From NCBI RefSeq assembly GCF_000786205.1, contig NZ_JROH01000004.1, positions 62,001 through 126,000 of the forward strand: 64,000 nt of DNA, given 5' to 3'. The position numbers and the translations under genes were made by a program. Below are positions 19,747 through 28,899 of the stretch, one piece after another. Source of the DNA: Sphingomonas sp. 37zxx (lineage in GTDB: Bacteria > Pseudomonadota > Alphaproteobacteria > Sphingomonadales > Sphingomonadaceae). The notes beneath the pieces were generated by a model. The model was given only the letters and a program-made list of their open reading frames with translations, was not told the DNA's origin and made no database searches. The stretch's first letter is position 1, and the number at the start of each line of letters is the position of its first letter.

Positions 19747-19778
19747 CGGTGGTCGCGGGTTTTGGGCCGCGACCACCG
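19747..19778. terminator. Bidirectional hairpin between ridA and urcA-like gene
   Basis: Perfect 12-base stem (CGGTGGTCGCGG with its complement) around GTTTTGGG, between two convergent genes. There is only a short T run. Confidence 0.6.
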
Positions 19779-19788
19779 TTACCTTGGC

Positions 19789-20133
19789 TTAGTTAGCGCC
19801 GCCCAGCGCGGTGCCGCCGGTCGTGCTGACCTGCGCCATTGCATTCGACACTGATTGGTCGAGGCAGCGGCGATAGTCCGCCGGAGGGCGGACGCCGTAC
19901 ATGTCGACACGGCCGCAGCTTTGCTGTGCGGCGATGCGCACCCGACGCTCGATGGCGGCACGTCCGCGCGGATCGTCGGGGTTCAGATCGGTGATGCTGA
20001 CCGTAGTGGCGCGCGTCACCATATTGGCTCCACCGCGAACCACGGCGGTGTCGCTGTCGGCGGCAAAGGCGGCGGCGGGAAGCGCCACCATCGTTGCGAC
20101 GAGCGCGACGGTTAGTTGTCTGCGGATCATCAT
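19789..20133 (-). CDS. UrcA-family secreted protein
   Basis: A 114-residue exported protein of the UrcA family, small alphaproteobacterial proteins of unknown function. The signal peptide MIRRQLTVALVATMVALPAAA is followed by the conserved pattern of arginines and two cysteines (QQSCGRVDMYGVRPPADYRRC) that probably form a disulfide. ATG 20133 is preceded by GGAG. The gene faces the RidA gene across a hairpin. Confidence 0.8.
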   Translation of the reverse strand: MMIRRQLTVALVATMVALPAAAFAADSDTAVVRGGANMVTRATTVSITDLNPDDPRGRAAIERRVRIAAQQSCGRVDMYGVRPPADYRRCLDQSVSNAMAQVSTTGGTALGGAN

Positions 20134-20318
20134 TTCTCTCCTGCCAGGCCGATCATTGTCGGCCGTCCGGCGGTCGTTGCCGCCAGGCGCGCATGTACGC
20201 CTGCTGCCGCCCGGCTTCAACTGGGCGGTGCAGCATGAACCGAGGCCCAAGCGCTTCGCACGATCGGCGTGATTGGGCTAAGGTCGACCAACGACCCTTT
20301 GCCCATACAGGATGCGCC

Positions 20319-20843
20319 ATGCCGCTGTACGCGATCGACGGAAAACAACCCCAGCTCGGACGCGGCGTGTGGATCGCGCCCAGCGCCGATGTAATCGGCG
20401 ACGTGGGTTTGGGCGAGGATGCCAGCGTCTGGTTCGGCGCGGTCATTCGCGGCGACAATACGCCGATCCTGCTCGGCGCGCGGAGCAATGTGCAGGAGGG
20501 GGCGATGCTGCATTCGGACCCCGGCGCGCCGCTGACGATCGGGGAGGATTGCACGATCGGCCATCACGCGATCCTGCATGGCTGCACCATCGGCGATCGG
20601 GTGCTGATCGGCATGGGCGCGACGATCCTGAACCGCGCGCATATTCCAGACGATTGCATGGTGGGTGCCGGCGCGCTGGTGACCGAAGGGAAGAGCTTTC
20701 CTTCCGGCCATCTGATCCTAGGCAGTCCGGCGCGCGCGGTCCGCCCGCTCGATGCTGGGGCGATCGCAATGCTGCGGGTTTCGGTGCAGCATTATGTGCA
20801 GCGCGCGGCGCATTTCGCGGCGCGGTTACAGCGCATCGATTGA
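20319..20843 (+). CDS. Gamma-class carbonic anhydrase-like hexapeptide-repeat protein
   Basis: A 174-residue left-handed beta-helix protein. Hexapeptide repeats run from WIAPSADVIGDVGLGEDASVW, and the family's three metal-binding histidines appear in AMLHSDPG, CTIGHHAILHGCTIG. Relatives include YrdA and CaiE/PaaY-type proteins; many bind zinc, but carbonic anhydrase activity varies. The start at 20319 (MPLYAIDGKQP) has AGGA upstream. It diverges from the UrcA gene and precedes the nitronate monooxygenase by 57 bases. Confidence 0.87.
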   Translation: MPLYAIDGKQPQLGRGVWIAPSADVIGDVGLGEDASVWFGAVIRGDNTPILLGARSNVQEGAMLHSDPGAPLTIGEDCTIGHHAILHGCTIGDRVLIGMGATILNRAHIPDDCMVGAGALVTEGKSFPSGHLILGSPARAVRPLDAGAIAMLRVSVQHYVQRAAHFAARLQRID

Positions 20844-20900
20844 CGCTCTGCGCGTGCATTCCAGTTGCGCGATGAAACCGACTTGAGGTATGTTTGCACC

Positions 20901-21857
20901 ATGGCTTTACCCCCCCTTTTCGATCGCTTGCGCCTGCCGATCATCGGCTCGCCGCTGTTCATCATCTCCGGCCCCGAGCTGGTCATCGCGCAATGCAAGG
21001 CGGGCATCATCGGGTCGTTCCCCGCGCTGAATGCGCGACCGCAGAGCGAACTCAGCGAGTGGCTGCACCAGATCACCGAGGAGCTAACGGCATGGAATCG
21101 CGAGCATCCCGATCGACCCGCGGCCCCATTTGCGGTCAATCAGATCGTCCATAAATCGAATGACCGATTGGAGGCCGATCTGGAGACATGCGCCAAATGG
21201 CAGGTGCCGATCGTCATCACCTCGCTTGGCGCACGCGCCGAACTTAACACCGCGGTCCATAGCTGGGGCGGGATCACGCTGCACGATGTGATCGACGATC
21301 GTTTCGCGCACAAGGCGGTGGAAAAGGGTGCCGATGGCCTGATCCTGGTATGTGCCGGTGCCGGCGGCCATGCCGGGCGGCTAAACCCCTTTGCCTTTAC
21401 CCAGGAGGTGCGCGCCTGGTTCGACGGGCCGATCGCGCTGTCGGGTGCGATCGCCAATGGCGGCGCGGTGCTGGCGGCACAGGCGATGGGGGCGGACCTG
21501 GCCTATATCGGTTCGCCCTTCATCGCGACCGCCGAAGCGCGGGCGGCGGATGAATATAAGCAGGGTATCGTCGACGGCTGCGCGGAGGATATCGTCTACA
21601 CCAACCTGTTCACCGGGGTGCACGGCAATTACCTGCGCAGTTCGATCGAGGCGGCGGGGCTCGATCCCGACAACCTGCCCGCCAGCGATCCCTCGGCGAT
21701 GAACTTCGGATCGGGCAGCAACACCAAGGCAAAGGCTTGGCGCGACATCTGGGGATCGGGCCAGGGCATCGGCGCGGTCGATCGGGTCGAGCCGGTGGCG
21801 GTGCGGGTCGACCGGCTGGCGGCGGAGTATGCGGCGGCCAAGGCGCGATTGGGGTGA
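20901..21857 (+). CDS. Nitronate monooxygenase-like FMN enzyme
   Basis: A cytoplasmic FMN-dependent TIM-barrel protein of 318 residues related to nitronate monooxygenase/2-nitropropane dioxygenase. The N-terminus LRLPIIGSPLFIISGPELVIAQ, the FMN phosphate-binding region CAGAGGHAGRLNPFAF and SGAIANGGAVLAAQAMGADLAYIGS are typical. The substrate is uncertain, as many family members are quinone reductases. I use the ATG at 20901 (MALPPLFDRL) with GAGG upstream. Confidence 0.85.
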   Translation: MALPPLFDRLRLPIIGSPLFIISGPELVIAQCKAGIIGSFPALNARPQSELSEWLHQITEELTAWNREHPDRPAAPFAVNQIVHKSNDRLEADLETCAKWQVPIVITSLGARAELNTAVHSWGGITLHDVIDDRFAHKAVEKGADGLILVCAGAGGHAGRLNPFAFTQEVRAWFDGPIALSGAIANGGAVLAAQAMGADLAYIGSPFIATAEARAADEYKQGIVDGCAEDIVYTNLFTGVHGNYLRSSIEAAGLDPDNLPASDPSAMNFGSGSNTKAKAWRDIWGSGQGIGAVDRVEPVAVRVDRLAAEYAAAKARLG

Positions 21858-21864
21858 GCGATAG

Positions 21865-21891
21865 CCCCTCTCCCGCCCGGCGGGAGAGGGG
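21865..21891. terminator. Perfect 11-base palindrome between convergent genes
   Basis: CCCCTCTCCCG pairs with CGGGAGAGGGG around CCCGG, between the nitronate monooxygenase and MFS stops. It probably acts as a two-way terminator and is a relative of the GC-rich palindromes near carA and dnaG. Confidence 0.6.
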
Positions 21892-21893
21892 TC

Positions 21894-23195
21894 TTACCCT
21901 GCCCGCTTGAGCAACACGCCTGCGCGCCAGTAATGGAAGATCGCCCAGGGGGTGACTGCCGCGAACAGCATCATCGCCCAGCGAAGCGAATCCGCACCGA
22001 AGGTCGGCTTGAGCAAATCGCTGATCACGCCGACCAAGGTCGGTCCGGCCCCAAGCCCGATCAGATTGATCACCAGCAACGTGATCGCCGCCCACAAGGC
22101 GCGCAGCCGCAGCGGTGCCAGCCCCTGGATCAGTGCGAAGGTTGGCCCGAGATAGCTGTTGGCGAACAGGATGTAGAGAAAATACGACCCGATCGCGAGC
22201 ATCGGCTCGTCGAACAGGAAAAAGCCCAAGGTAAAGGGTAGCGCGAGCGTCTTGAGGACAGCAACCATCGTGCTCTGCGCGTGCAGCCCGTGCCGGCGCG
22301 CCAGCCAGTCGGCAATCTTGCCGCCGCCAACGGCGGATGCGATGCCGAAAATCCCGCCGGGCAGCGCGACATAGAGCGAGATGTCGCGAACGCCGATCCC
22401 CAGCGATCGCTGCATATAGCTCGGTCCCCAGGCGGTGAGGCCATAGCCGATCATCGATGTCAGTGTCACCGCGGCCACCAAGTGCAACGCCGGCCCCGAA
22501 GCGATGAGTGATGCAAAGCCGGCACCCAAGCTCGGCATCGGTTCCTTGGCCGCATTGGGCGCGCGATTGGGGTCCGACAGACCGCGACGCGGCTCGACGA
22601 CGAACAGCCAGACAATCAGCGCCAGCACCACGCCGGGCATGCCGATGACGAACATCGCGGTACGCCAGCCAAACGCCGCCGCTACCAAGCCGCCAACCGA
22701 CGTGCCGATCGCACTGCCCAGCACGACGCCGAGCGAAAAGACCCCCATCGCCCCGGCGCGTCGATCGGGCGGGTAAAGATCGGCGATGATCGAATGGCTT
22801 GGCGGCGAAGACCCCGCCTCGCCGATGCCGACGCCGATACGGGCCAGCAGCAACTGGGTGAAATTCTGCGCCAGTCCGCCAACGGCGGTCATCGCGCTCC
22901 ACGCGGCCAGGCTTAGCGCGACGATGTTCTTGCGGTTGAACCGATCGGCCAGCCGCGCAACCGGAATACCAAGCGTTGCGTAGAACAGCGCGAAGGCCAG
23001 CCCGGACAGCAGGCCCAGTTGGGTATCGGAAAGTTTCAGATCAGCTTTTATCAGTTCCTGAAGGATCGCCAGGATCTGGCGGTCCATATAGCTGAAGAAA
23101 TAAGTGGTCGTGAGCAGCGCCAGGGTGAGGCCCCTGCGGCGAATTGCCTTTTCATCGGCGATGGCATGGGCGGCAAGCGTCTGCGGTTCGGTCAC
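21894..23195 (-). CDS. MFS transporter, spinster-like
   Basis: A 12-helix inner-membrane transporter of 433 residues. The first helix region LTLALLTTTYFFSYMDRQI and the loop VARLADRFNRKNI are standard MFS features, and further helices are evenly spaced to the C-terminus. The overall pattern resembles the spinster/hexuronate-type MFS proteins common in sphingomonad catabolic clusters. The substrate is unknown. It lies 74 bases downstream of a TonB receptor on the same strand, so the pair may move the same compound across both membranes. Confidence 0.87.
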   Translation of the reverse strand: MTEPQTLAAHAIADEKAIRRRGLTLALLTTTYFFSYMDRQILAILQELIKADLKLSDTQLGLLSGLAFALFYATLGIPVARLADRFNRKNIVALSLAAWSAMTAVGGLAQNFTQLLLARIGVGIGEAGSSPPSHSIIADLYPPDRRAGAMGVFSLGVVLGSAIGTSVGGLVAAAFGWRTAMFVIGMPGVVLALIVWLFVVEPRRGLSDPNRAPNAAKEPMPSLGAGFASLIASGPALHLVAAVTLTSMIGYGLTAWGPSYMQRSLGIGVRDISLYVALPGGIFGIASAVGGGKIADWLARRHGLHAQSTMVAVLKTLALPFTLGFFLFDEPMLAIGSYFLYILFANSYLGPTFALIQGLAPLRLRALWAAITLLVINLIGLGAGPTLVGVISDLLKPTFGADSLRWAMMLFAAVTPWAIFHYWRAGVLLKRAG

Positions 23196-23269
23196 GCATC
23201 ATCCTCGTTGGTCGCACCCCTGTTGGTTCGACACCGGCGGCTCCCCCGAACCGCCAGCATCTCGCGGCG

Positions 23270-26089
23270 TCAGAAACTACCGCGAAGCGTCAAGCCATAG
23301 GTGCGCGGTTCGGCGAGAAACTGCGAGAAGATTTGGCGGCCACCGGGATATTGCGGATCCTGGAAAGCGGCGGTGGTGGCACCCTCCTGGAAAGGCGAGT
23401 TGAACGCGACCTGTGCGTTATCCTGGTCAAGCAGGTTCTGTGCCCAGATTTCGACGGCCCAACGCTGGTCAGGACCGCGCACACCGAAGCGGGCGTTGAC
23501 CAGCAAAAAGCTGTCCTGCATCTTTTGCGGGAACAGGTCCGACCCGGTGTTGAAATCATCGGTCAGGCGGCCGTCGATGTAGAACAGCCCCGACAGGCCC
23601 GAGCTGCCCAGATCGGGCGTCCAGGCGACCGACGAGGTAGCGACGATCTGCGGCGCGTTCGACAAATTCTGACCGGGCAGCTTCCGCAGCGCCTGATTGA
23701 GCGGTGCGCCACTGTCATTGCCGACCAGATTGTCGCGGAACGTGGTGTCGGCATAGGTGAGGCCGGCGGCGATCCGCAGGTCGCGGATCGGCACCATCTG
23801 CGCCTCAAGCTCGACACCCTGCGCGAGGACGCCATAGCCCAGATTGCCCGCGCCGCATGCGCCGGTGGCGCTGGCGGTGGGGCTGAAATTGGGCGCGGCG
23901 GCGAACTTGCTCTGGTCGCGATCGCCGCCGTTCAAACTCTCGGTGCAGCCATTGACGTTTTCGACGATGAAGACGGTGCCGTCGAAGGTGTTGAGCTGGA
24001 AGTTCTTGAACTCCTGCCGGAAGGCGGCGACTGCCAGAGTGAACGGGCCGGTCGCGTATTTTGCGCCGATTTCGTAAGAGTTCACCGTCTCAGGATCGAA
24101 TTGCAGGTTGCCGACCAGCGCTTGTGCCCCACCTAGCGACGCCAGCGTCTGGATCGGCAGCTTCAAGGACGAACGATCAAGGTTGAAGCCGCCCGCCTTA
24201 TAGCCACGGGTGTAGCTGCCATAGAGCAGCAGGTCTTCGGTTGCCTTCCACGACAAGACCGCGGTGCCGGTGAATTCGCTTTCGTTGCGTTGGTCGTTGA
24301 TGCTGACGCCGTTCAATTCAGACGTCGAATTGCCCTGGCAGGAAAGGCCCAGGATCGCGCCGGCAATCGGGGCGAGGCCGGGATTCGCCAGGAACGGTGT
24401 CAACGCCTGTTGGTTGGCGACGCAGGCGGTATTGTCGTTGGTGAAGTCAGCCGAGAACCGCTTGCGCTCGTCGGTGTAGCGCAGACCCAGCGTCAAATCG
24501 ACGGTGTCGGTGACATGGACGATGTTGTGCGTGAACGCCGCGAAGCTGCGGGTATCCTGGCGATAGACGTCGACGATCGAGCCGCGATCGCTGATCCCGT
24601 CGAGCCGATCGAATGCCGCCAACACGGTTGGTCCCGCTGCGCCGAAGGGCGATGGTGCGCCGGGCACCTGCCCGCCGATCACTGCGCGCCCGGTCGGCGA
24701 CAAGCAGCCGGTGCCGGTGGGCGAATATAGCCCCGCCAACCCGCCGCCCGAAACGATACGACAGGCAGCGAACCGGCCATATTGCGTGCCGAACCGCAAA
24801 TTGCTGTTTACCCGGATTTTTTCGTCGAGGAAGAAGCCGCCGACCAACCAGTCGAGCTTGTCGTCGAACAGGCTGCCTTGCAACCGCAGTTCCTGGGTAA
24901 AGGTCTTGAACAGCCGCGAATTGCCGTCACCGCCCGCATTGTACAGCAGATCCGGCGTGCCATAGTCGGTGTCCGAGCCTTGCGCGTTATAATAGGTGCG
25001 ATAGGCGGTGATCGACGTAAGCGAAATATCGCCGAAGCGCCAATCGATCTGCCCCGATATGCCCCAATCCTCTGACCCGCTGCTATAGTCGCGGCCGGGT
25101 GTGACCGAGACGTTGCGGCTGTAACCCTGATTGAAGGCCGCCGGATTCTGGCCAAGTGCGGTCAACACGTTGATGATGTTGTTGCCATTGGGCAGGCCGG
25201 TGGTGAGCGGCGTGGCGGGATTGTTCAAATTGCCGATCGACTGGTTGACCGAGCGATCGACATAGGTCGCCGCGCAGCAATTTTCGTCGCGCTTGCTGTA
25301 ATCACCGATCAGCCGGACATCGATGTCGGTCGTGGGCTGGTACAACAGCTGGCCACGCACGAAATACCGATCGCGGTCGTTGATCTGAGTGTTGTTGGCG
25401 GGATCATTATAAAAGCCGTCGCGCTGGACGAACACGCCATCGAGCCGTGCGGCCACCGTCTGGCTGATCGGGCCGGTGATGGTGCCGGCCAGGCGGACGA
25501 AATCATAATTGCCGTAGTTCGCTTCGCCGCTGCCGCTCAGCGTGAATTCGGGCTTCTTGCTGTGGATGCTGATCAAGCCCGCCGACGAGTTGCGCCCACC
25601 AAGCGTTCCCTGCGGACCGCGCAACACTTCGATCCGGTCGATCTCGCCCAGTTCGTTCAGGCCGATGCCCGAACGCGAGCGGTAAACGCCATCGATGAAG
25701 GTGACGACCGAGCTTTCGAGGCCGGGATTGTCGCCGACGGTGCCGATACCGCGGATACGCGCCGAGCCATTGGCCTCTGACCCGGTCGACGACACCAGCA
25801 GCGACGGCGCCAACTGGTTGAGCTGCCGGATGTCATTCGCTCCCGAGAGCAACAGATTCTCACCGCTGATCGCCGAAACCGCGATCGGCACGTCGGCGAG
25901 CGCCTGGGCGCGGCCTTGGGCGGTGATCACGATGTCGCGGCTGATGTCCTGCGACGGATCTTCGTCCTGCGTCGCCGCCTCGGCAGCCTCTGTCGGGGCC
26001 GCAGCCGGCGCATCCTGGGCATGTGCCGGGTGCGCCAGGGCCAGGACGAAAGCGGGGACCGCGCAGGCGGTAAGCAGCTGCCGTTTCAT
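23270..26089 (-). CDS. TonB-dependent receptor
   Basis: A 939-residue outer-membrane receptor. The signal peptide MKRQLLTACAVPAFVLALA ends HPAHAQ. An Ala/Glu/Pro-rich spacer follows, then the TonB box-like DIVITAQGR and a plug domain with RIEVLRGPQGTLGGRNSSAGLI. The large barrel closes with LTLRGSF. This plug type is common among sphingomonad catabolic receptors. Three ATGs stand in a row at 26095, 26092 and 26089; GGAGGAG directly abuts the first, so the third has the best spacing. It probably forms an operon with the MFS gene downstream. Confidence 0.9.
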   Translation of the reverse strand: MKRQLLTACAVPAFVLALAHPAHAQDAPAAAPTEAAEAATQDEDPSQDISRDIVITAQGRAQALADVPIAVSAISGENLLLSGANDIRQLNQLAPSLLVSSTGSEANGSARIRGIGTVGDNPGLESSVVTFIDGVYRSRSGIGLNELGEIDRIEVLRGPQGTLGGRNSSAGLISIHSKKPEFTLSGSGEANYGNYDFVRLAGTITGPISQTVAARLDGVFVQRDGFYNDPANNTQINDRDRYFVRGQLLYQPTTDIDVRLIGDYSKRDENCCAATYVDRSVNQSIGNLNNPATPLTTGLPNGNNIINVLTALGQNPAAFNQGYSRNVSVTPGRDYSSGSEDWGISGQIDWRFGDISLTSITAYRTYYNAQGSDTDYGTPDLLYNAGGDGNSRLFKTFTQELRLQGSLFDDKLDWLVGGFFLDEKIRVNSNLRFGTQYGRFAACRIVSGGGLAGLYSPTGTGCLSPTGRAVIGGQVPGAPSPFGAAGPTVLAAFDRLDGISDRGSIVDVYRQDTRSFAAFTHNIVHVTDTVDLTLGLRYTDERKRFSADFTNDNTACVANQQALTPFLANPGLAPIAGAILGLSCQGNSTSELNGVSINDQRNESEFTGTAVLSWKATEDLLLYGSYTRGYKAGGFNLDRSSLKLPIQTLASLGGAQALVGNLQFDPETVNSYEIGAKYATGPFTLAVAAFRQEFKNFQLNTFDGTVFIVENVNGCTESLNGGDRDQSKFAAAPNFSPTASATGACGAGNLGYGVLAQGVELEAQMVPIRDLRIAAGLTYADTTFRDNLVGNDSGAPLNQALRKLPGQNLSNAPQIVATSSVAWTPDLGSSGLSGLFYIDGRLTDDFNTGSDLFPQKMQDSFLLVNARFGVRGPDQRWAVEIWAQNLLDQDNAQVAFNSPFQEGATTAAFQDPQYPGGRQIFSQFLAEPRTYGLTLRGSF

Positions 26090-26109
26090 CATCATCTCCT
26101 CCAAAGGGT

Positions 26110-26129
26110 TGTATCTGTCGTGCGATACA
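26110..26129. promoter_or_regulatory. Inverted repeat upstream of the TonB receptor
   Basis: TGTATC and GATACA form a perfect 6-base inverted repeat spaced by 8 bases, 15 bases ahead of the receptor start cluster. It could be a repressor operator in the 5' leader, but no regulator gene is nearby. Confidence 0.3.
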
Positions 26130-26281
26130 TACCGTGAGCTCGAAGTAAGCTTAGCTCGCTTCAAGCGTCAAGCGGATGATTACCGACGATCCCCGCATTT
26201 TCACGGGATTGTTGCGAATTTGTCATCCCGCAACGCACCATACCCCAACGCCTAAAAGTTGTGTTGCGTAACTTTCCGTAG

Positions 26282-27355
26282 TTAATAGCCGTTCAACCGG
26301 GCAAAGCGTTCGCGGTGCCAGGCGGCATTGCCCCACATCGCTTCAAGCACGCGGGCGCGCTTGAGATAAAAGCCGGCATCATATTCATCGGTCATGCCGA
26401 CCCCGCCATAGAGCTGCACCATCTCGCGGCTGACCAGATGCAACGTATCGCCCGCCACCGCCTTGGCCAGGCTGACCGCCTGATCGATGTCGGATCGTTT
26501 GGCGTCGATCGCCTCGAGCGCGCCCTCGACCGCCGAACGCATCAGTTCGAGTTCGGTGAACATCTTGGCCATGCGATGTTGCAGCGCCTGAAAGGTCGAC
26601 AGTTTCTGCCCGAACTGCACGCGCTGCTTGAGGTAGTCATTGACCTGCGCGAACACCGAATCCGCCATGCCGAGCATTTCAGCGGCGGTCGCGGCGGCGG
26701 CCCGATCGGTGACCTGCCGCAACAAATGCTCGCCGCCATCGGCCAGTTTCTGCGCTGGCGCATCGGCAAAGACGATTTCGGCATGGCTCCGCGAGTCCGC
26801 CATTTTGCGGGTGTTGCGGGTGACGCCCTGCTCGCCGCTCACCAGATACAGCCCGTCGGTTGCAGCGACCACGAACAGTACCGCGCCATCGCCTTCGGCG
26901 ACGAACGCCTTGGTGCCGCTGAGCTTGCCGCCCTCGACACGGGTAGCGATGCGATCGGGTGCGAAGTGCGCCCCTTCGTCGACCGCCAGCGTCGCGACGA
27001 TCTCACCCGCGGCAATCCGGGGCAGCCATTCGGCCTGTTGCGCCTGCGATCCGCCGAGCATCAACGCGCTGGTCGCCGCCGCGGTCGCGGCGAGCGGCGA
27101 AGCGACCAGATTGCGGCCGAGCTGTTCGAGCACCAGGCCAAGTGACAGGAACCCCATGCCCGCCCCGCCCTGTGCTTCGGGCACCAGCACCCCAGCCCAG
27201 CCCATTTCGGCCTGCGCCTGCCACAGCGCGGCGTCATAGCCTTCGGGCGGGGCGGCATCGCGGGTCTTGCGAAACGCCGCCACCGGCGCTTCGTTGTCCG
27301 CCCATTCGCGCGCCATGTCGCGCAGCATCGTCTGGTCTTCGCTCAGAATTGCCAT
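26282..27355 (-). CDS. Acyl-CoA dehydrogenase, second subunit-like
   Basis: A 357-residue flavoprotein of the acyl-CoA dehydrogenase family. The N-terminal helical domain runs to LGRNLVASPLAATA. The middle domain is weakly conserved. The C-terminal helical domain has LKQRVQFGQKLSTFQALQHRMA and YGGVGMTDEYDAGFYLKRA. It lacks the usual late TxEIQ segment (it reads EAMWGNAAWHRERFA) and is shorter than its neighbour. That fits the non-canonical partner of a heteromeric alpha2-beta2 enzyme. The start at 27355 is supported by AGGG upstream, and the full-length acyl-CoA dehydrogenase gene lies just upstream. Confidence 0.87.
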   Translation of the reverse strand: MAILSEDQTMLRDMAREWADNEAPVAAFRKTRDAAPPEGYDAALWQAQAEMGWAGVLVPEAQGGAGMGFLSLGLVLEQLGRNLVASPLAATAAATSALMLGGSQAQQAEWLPRIAAGEIVATLAVDEGAHFAPDRIATRVEGGKLSGTKAFVAEGDGAVLFVVAATDGLYLVSGEQGVTRNTRKMADSRSHAEIVFADAPAQKLADGGEHLLRQVTDRAAAATAAEMLGMADSVFAQVNDYLKQRVQFGQKLSTFQALQHRMAKMFTELELMRSAVEGALEAIDAKRSDIDQAVSLAKAVAGDTLHLVSREMVQLYGGVGMTDEYDAGFYLKRARVLEAMWGNAAWHRERFARLNGY

Positions 27356-27407
27356 GATATTCCCTCTGTCCTTGAGGAAAGAGGCCGATGGCGACGGAGT
27401 GTAGCCG

Positions 27408-27456
27408 CCCTCCCCACTGCCCCTCTCCCCGGCCCTCTCCCCTACAGGAGAGAGGC
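27408..27456. repeat. GC-rich REP-like palindromic element
   Basis: Repeated CCCTCTCCCC blocks end in an imperfect hairpin (27432-27456: GCCCTCTCC with GGAGAGAGGC, loop CCTACA). It fills the gap between the two acyl-CoA dehydrogenase genes. The type is commonly dispersed in proteobacterial genomes and may act as an attenuator or RNA stabiliser here. Confidence 0.6.
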
Positions 27457-27462
27457 AGTTTG

Positions 27463-28680
27463 CTATTTCGCTTCGGTCATCCCGAGGATCCGCTTGGCGA
27501 TCACATTGTTCTGGATTTCGGTCGATCCGCCATAGATCGACACCGCCTTGCCCCACAGCCAGGTGCGGGTCTGCGCGAGTTCTTCCTCGCTGAACCCCTC
27601 ACCTTCCCAGCCCAAGCCCTGCATCCCCATCACTTCGATCGCGAGTTCGGCGCGGTCCTGGGTGATGCGCGCGCCGACATTCTTCATGATCGACGACGTC
27701 GCCGACGGCCCCGAATTGGATTTCGATTCGAGCGCGGCCCGGCGCAACGTGAGGGCAAAAGCGCGCACATCCATTTCATGCCGGATGATGCGGGTGCGAA
27801 GGTCGGCATCGCTCAGCCGCCCGACATCGTCGGCTCCGCGATAGTCGAGCGCCATCTGCCCAAGTGGCGTTCCCGCGAACAGCCGGCTGGCGCTGCCGCC
27901 ACCCGACAGGCTCGACCGCTCATGCTGGAGCAGGCGGGTGCCGATCTCCCATCCCTGCCCCTCGGTGCCGACCAGATTGGCCTTGGGCACCTTCACATCG
28001 GTGAAGAAGGTTTCGCAAAAGGGCGATTGGCCCGAAATCAGCCGGATCGGCTTGGTCTCGACACCGGGGGCATCCATGTCGATCAGCAGGAAGCTGATGC
28101 CGGCATGTTTGTGAGCCTTGTCGGTACGGACCAGCGCAAAGCATTTGTCGGCCCATTGCCCGCCCGAGGTCCAGGTTTTCTGCCCGTTGACGACATAATG
28201 ATCGCCCGCATCGACCGCCGAGGTCTGGATATTGGCAAGGTCCGACCCGGCATTGGGCTCGGAATAGCCCTGGCACCAGCGCACCTGCCCGCGCGCGATC
28301 GCCGGGATATGCTCGGCCTTTTGCGCCTCGCTGCCATATTCGAGCAGCGTCGGGCCGAACATCATCACGCCCATCCCGCCGATCGGGTTCCACGCCGCGG
28401 CGCGCGCCATCTCCTCTTGCAACACGCGCGCCTCGGCCCGACTGAGCCCGCCGCCGCCATATTGGCTGGGCCAGGTCGGCACCCCCCAGCCCTTGTCACC
28501 CATCGCCGCTTTCCAGCGGAGTTCGGCTTCGCTGGCTTCGTCGGGGCCGTCGACCGCCGACATCGGGTTTTCCTTACCCTTCAGCTCAGCGGGAAAATTC
28601 GCGGCCAGCCATGCGCGGGCCTCGGCGCGGAATGCGGCGGTCGGATCGGTCGCGGTGTCGATTTCGGGTGCGGTTGCCAT
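27463..28680 (-). CDS. Acyl-CoA dehydrogenase
   Basis: A 405-residue FAD enzyme that introduces the alpha-beta double bond into acyl-CoA esters. The substrate and flavin motifs WCQGYSEPNAGSDLANIQT, NGQKTWTSGGQWA and the C-terminal YGGSTEIQNNVIAKRILGM are intact. This contrasts with the 357-residue partner encoded downstream, and the two probably form one enzyme, as in bacterial steroid and aromatic side-chain degradation. The start ATG 28680 is preceded by AGGAG. It diverges from the thioesterase gene. Confidence 0.9.
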   Translation of the reverse strand: MATAPEIDTATDPTAAFRAEARAWLAANFPAELKGKENPMSAVDGPDEASEAELRWKAAMGDKGWGVPTWPSQYGGGGLSRAEARVLQEEMARAAAWNPIGGMGVMMFGPTLLEYGSEAQKAEHIPAIARGQVRWCQGYSEPNAGSDLANIQTSAVDAGDHYVVNGQKTWTSGGQWADKCFALVRTDKAHKHAGISFLLIDMDAPGVETKPIRLISGQSPFCETFFTDVKVPKANLVGTEGQGWEIGTRLLQHERSSLSGGGSASRLFAGTPLGQMALDYRGADDVGRLSDADLRTRIIRHEMDVRAFALTLRRAALESKSNSGPSATSSIMKNVGARITQDRAELAIEVMGMQGLGWEGEGFSEEELAQTRTWLWGKAVSIYGGSTEIQNNVIAKRILGMTEAK

Positions 28681-28899
28681 GATGCCTCTCCTCGTATCGG
28701 ATGCTTGTAGCAGCTTTACGAAGATCGGGTATGGTTTTCGAGCGGGTTTTTGGACGGTAGCTGCAAAATGCCCGATCGACTTGTGGGGAGGCTATCCACT
28801 TTTCGACGTTCGGACATCGATTGTGGGGCTATGCGGATTTCGAAGAATGCGTATGGGTCACTCGATCTTTTTCCACTGCTTTCCACCGAAAGGCACTGC

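Noticed and set aside
27388..28710. 440-codon open frame opposite the acyl-CoA dehydrogenase
   Set aside because: Antisense to a gene with full family motifs; composition typical of a shadow.
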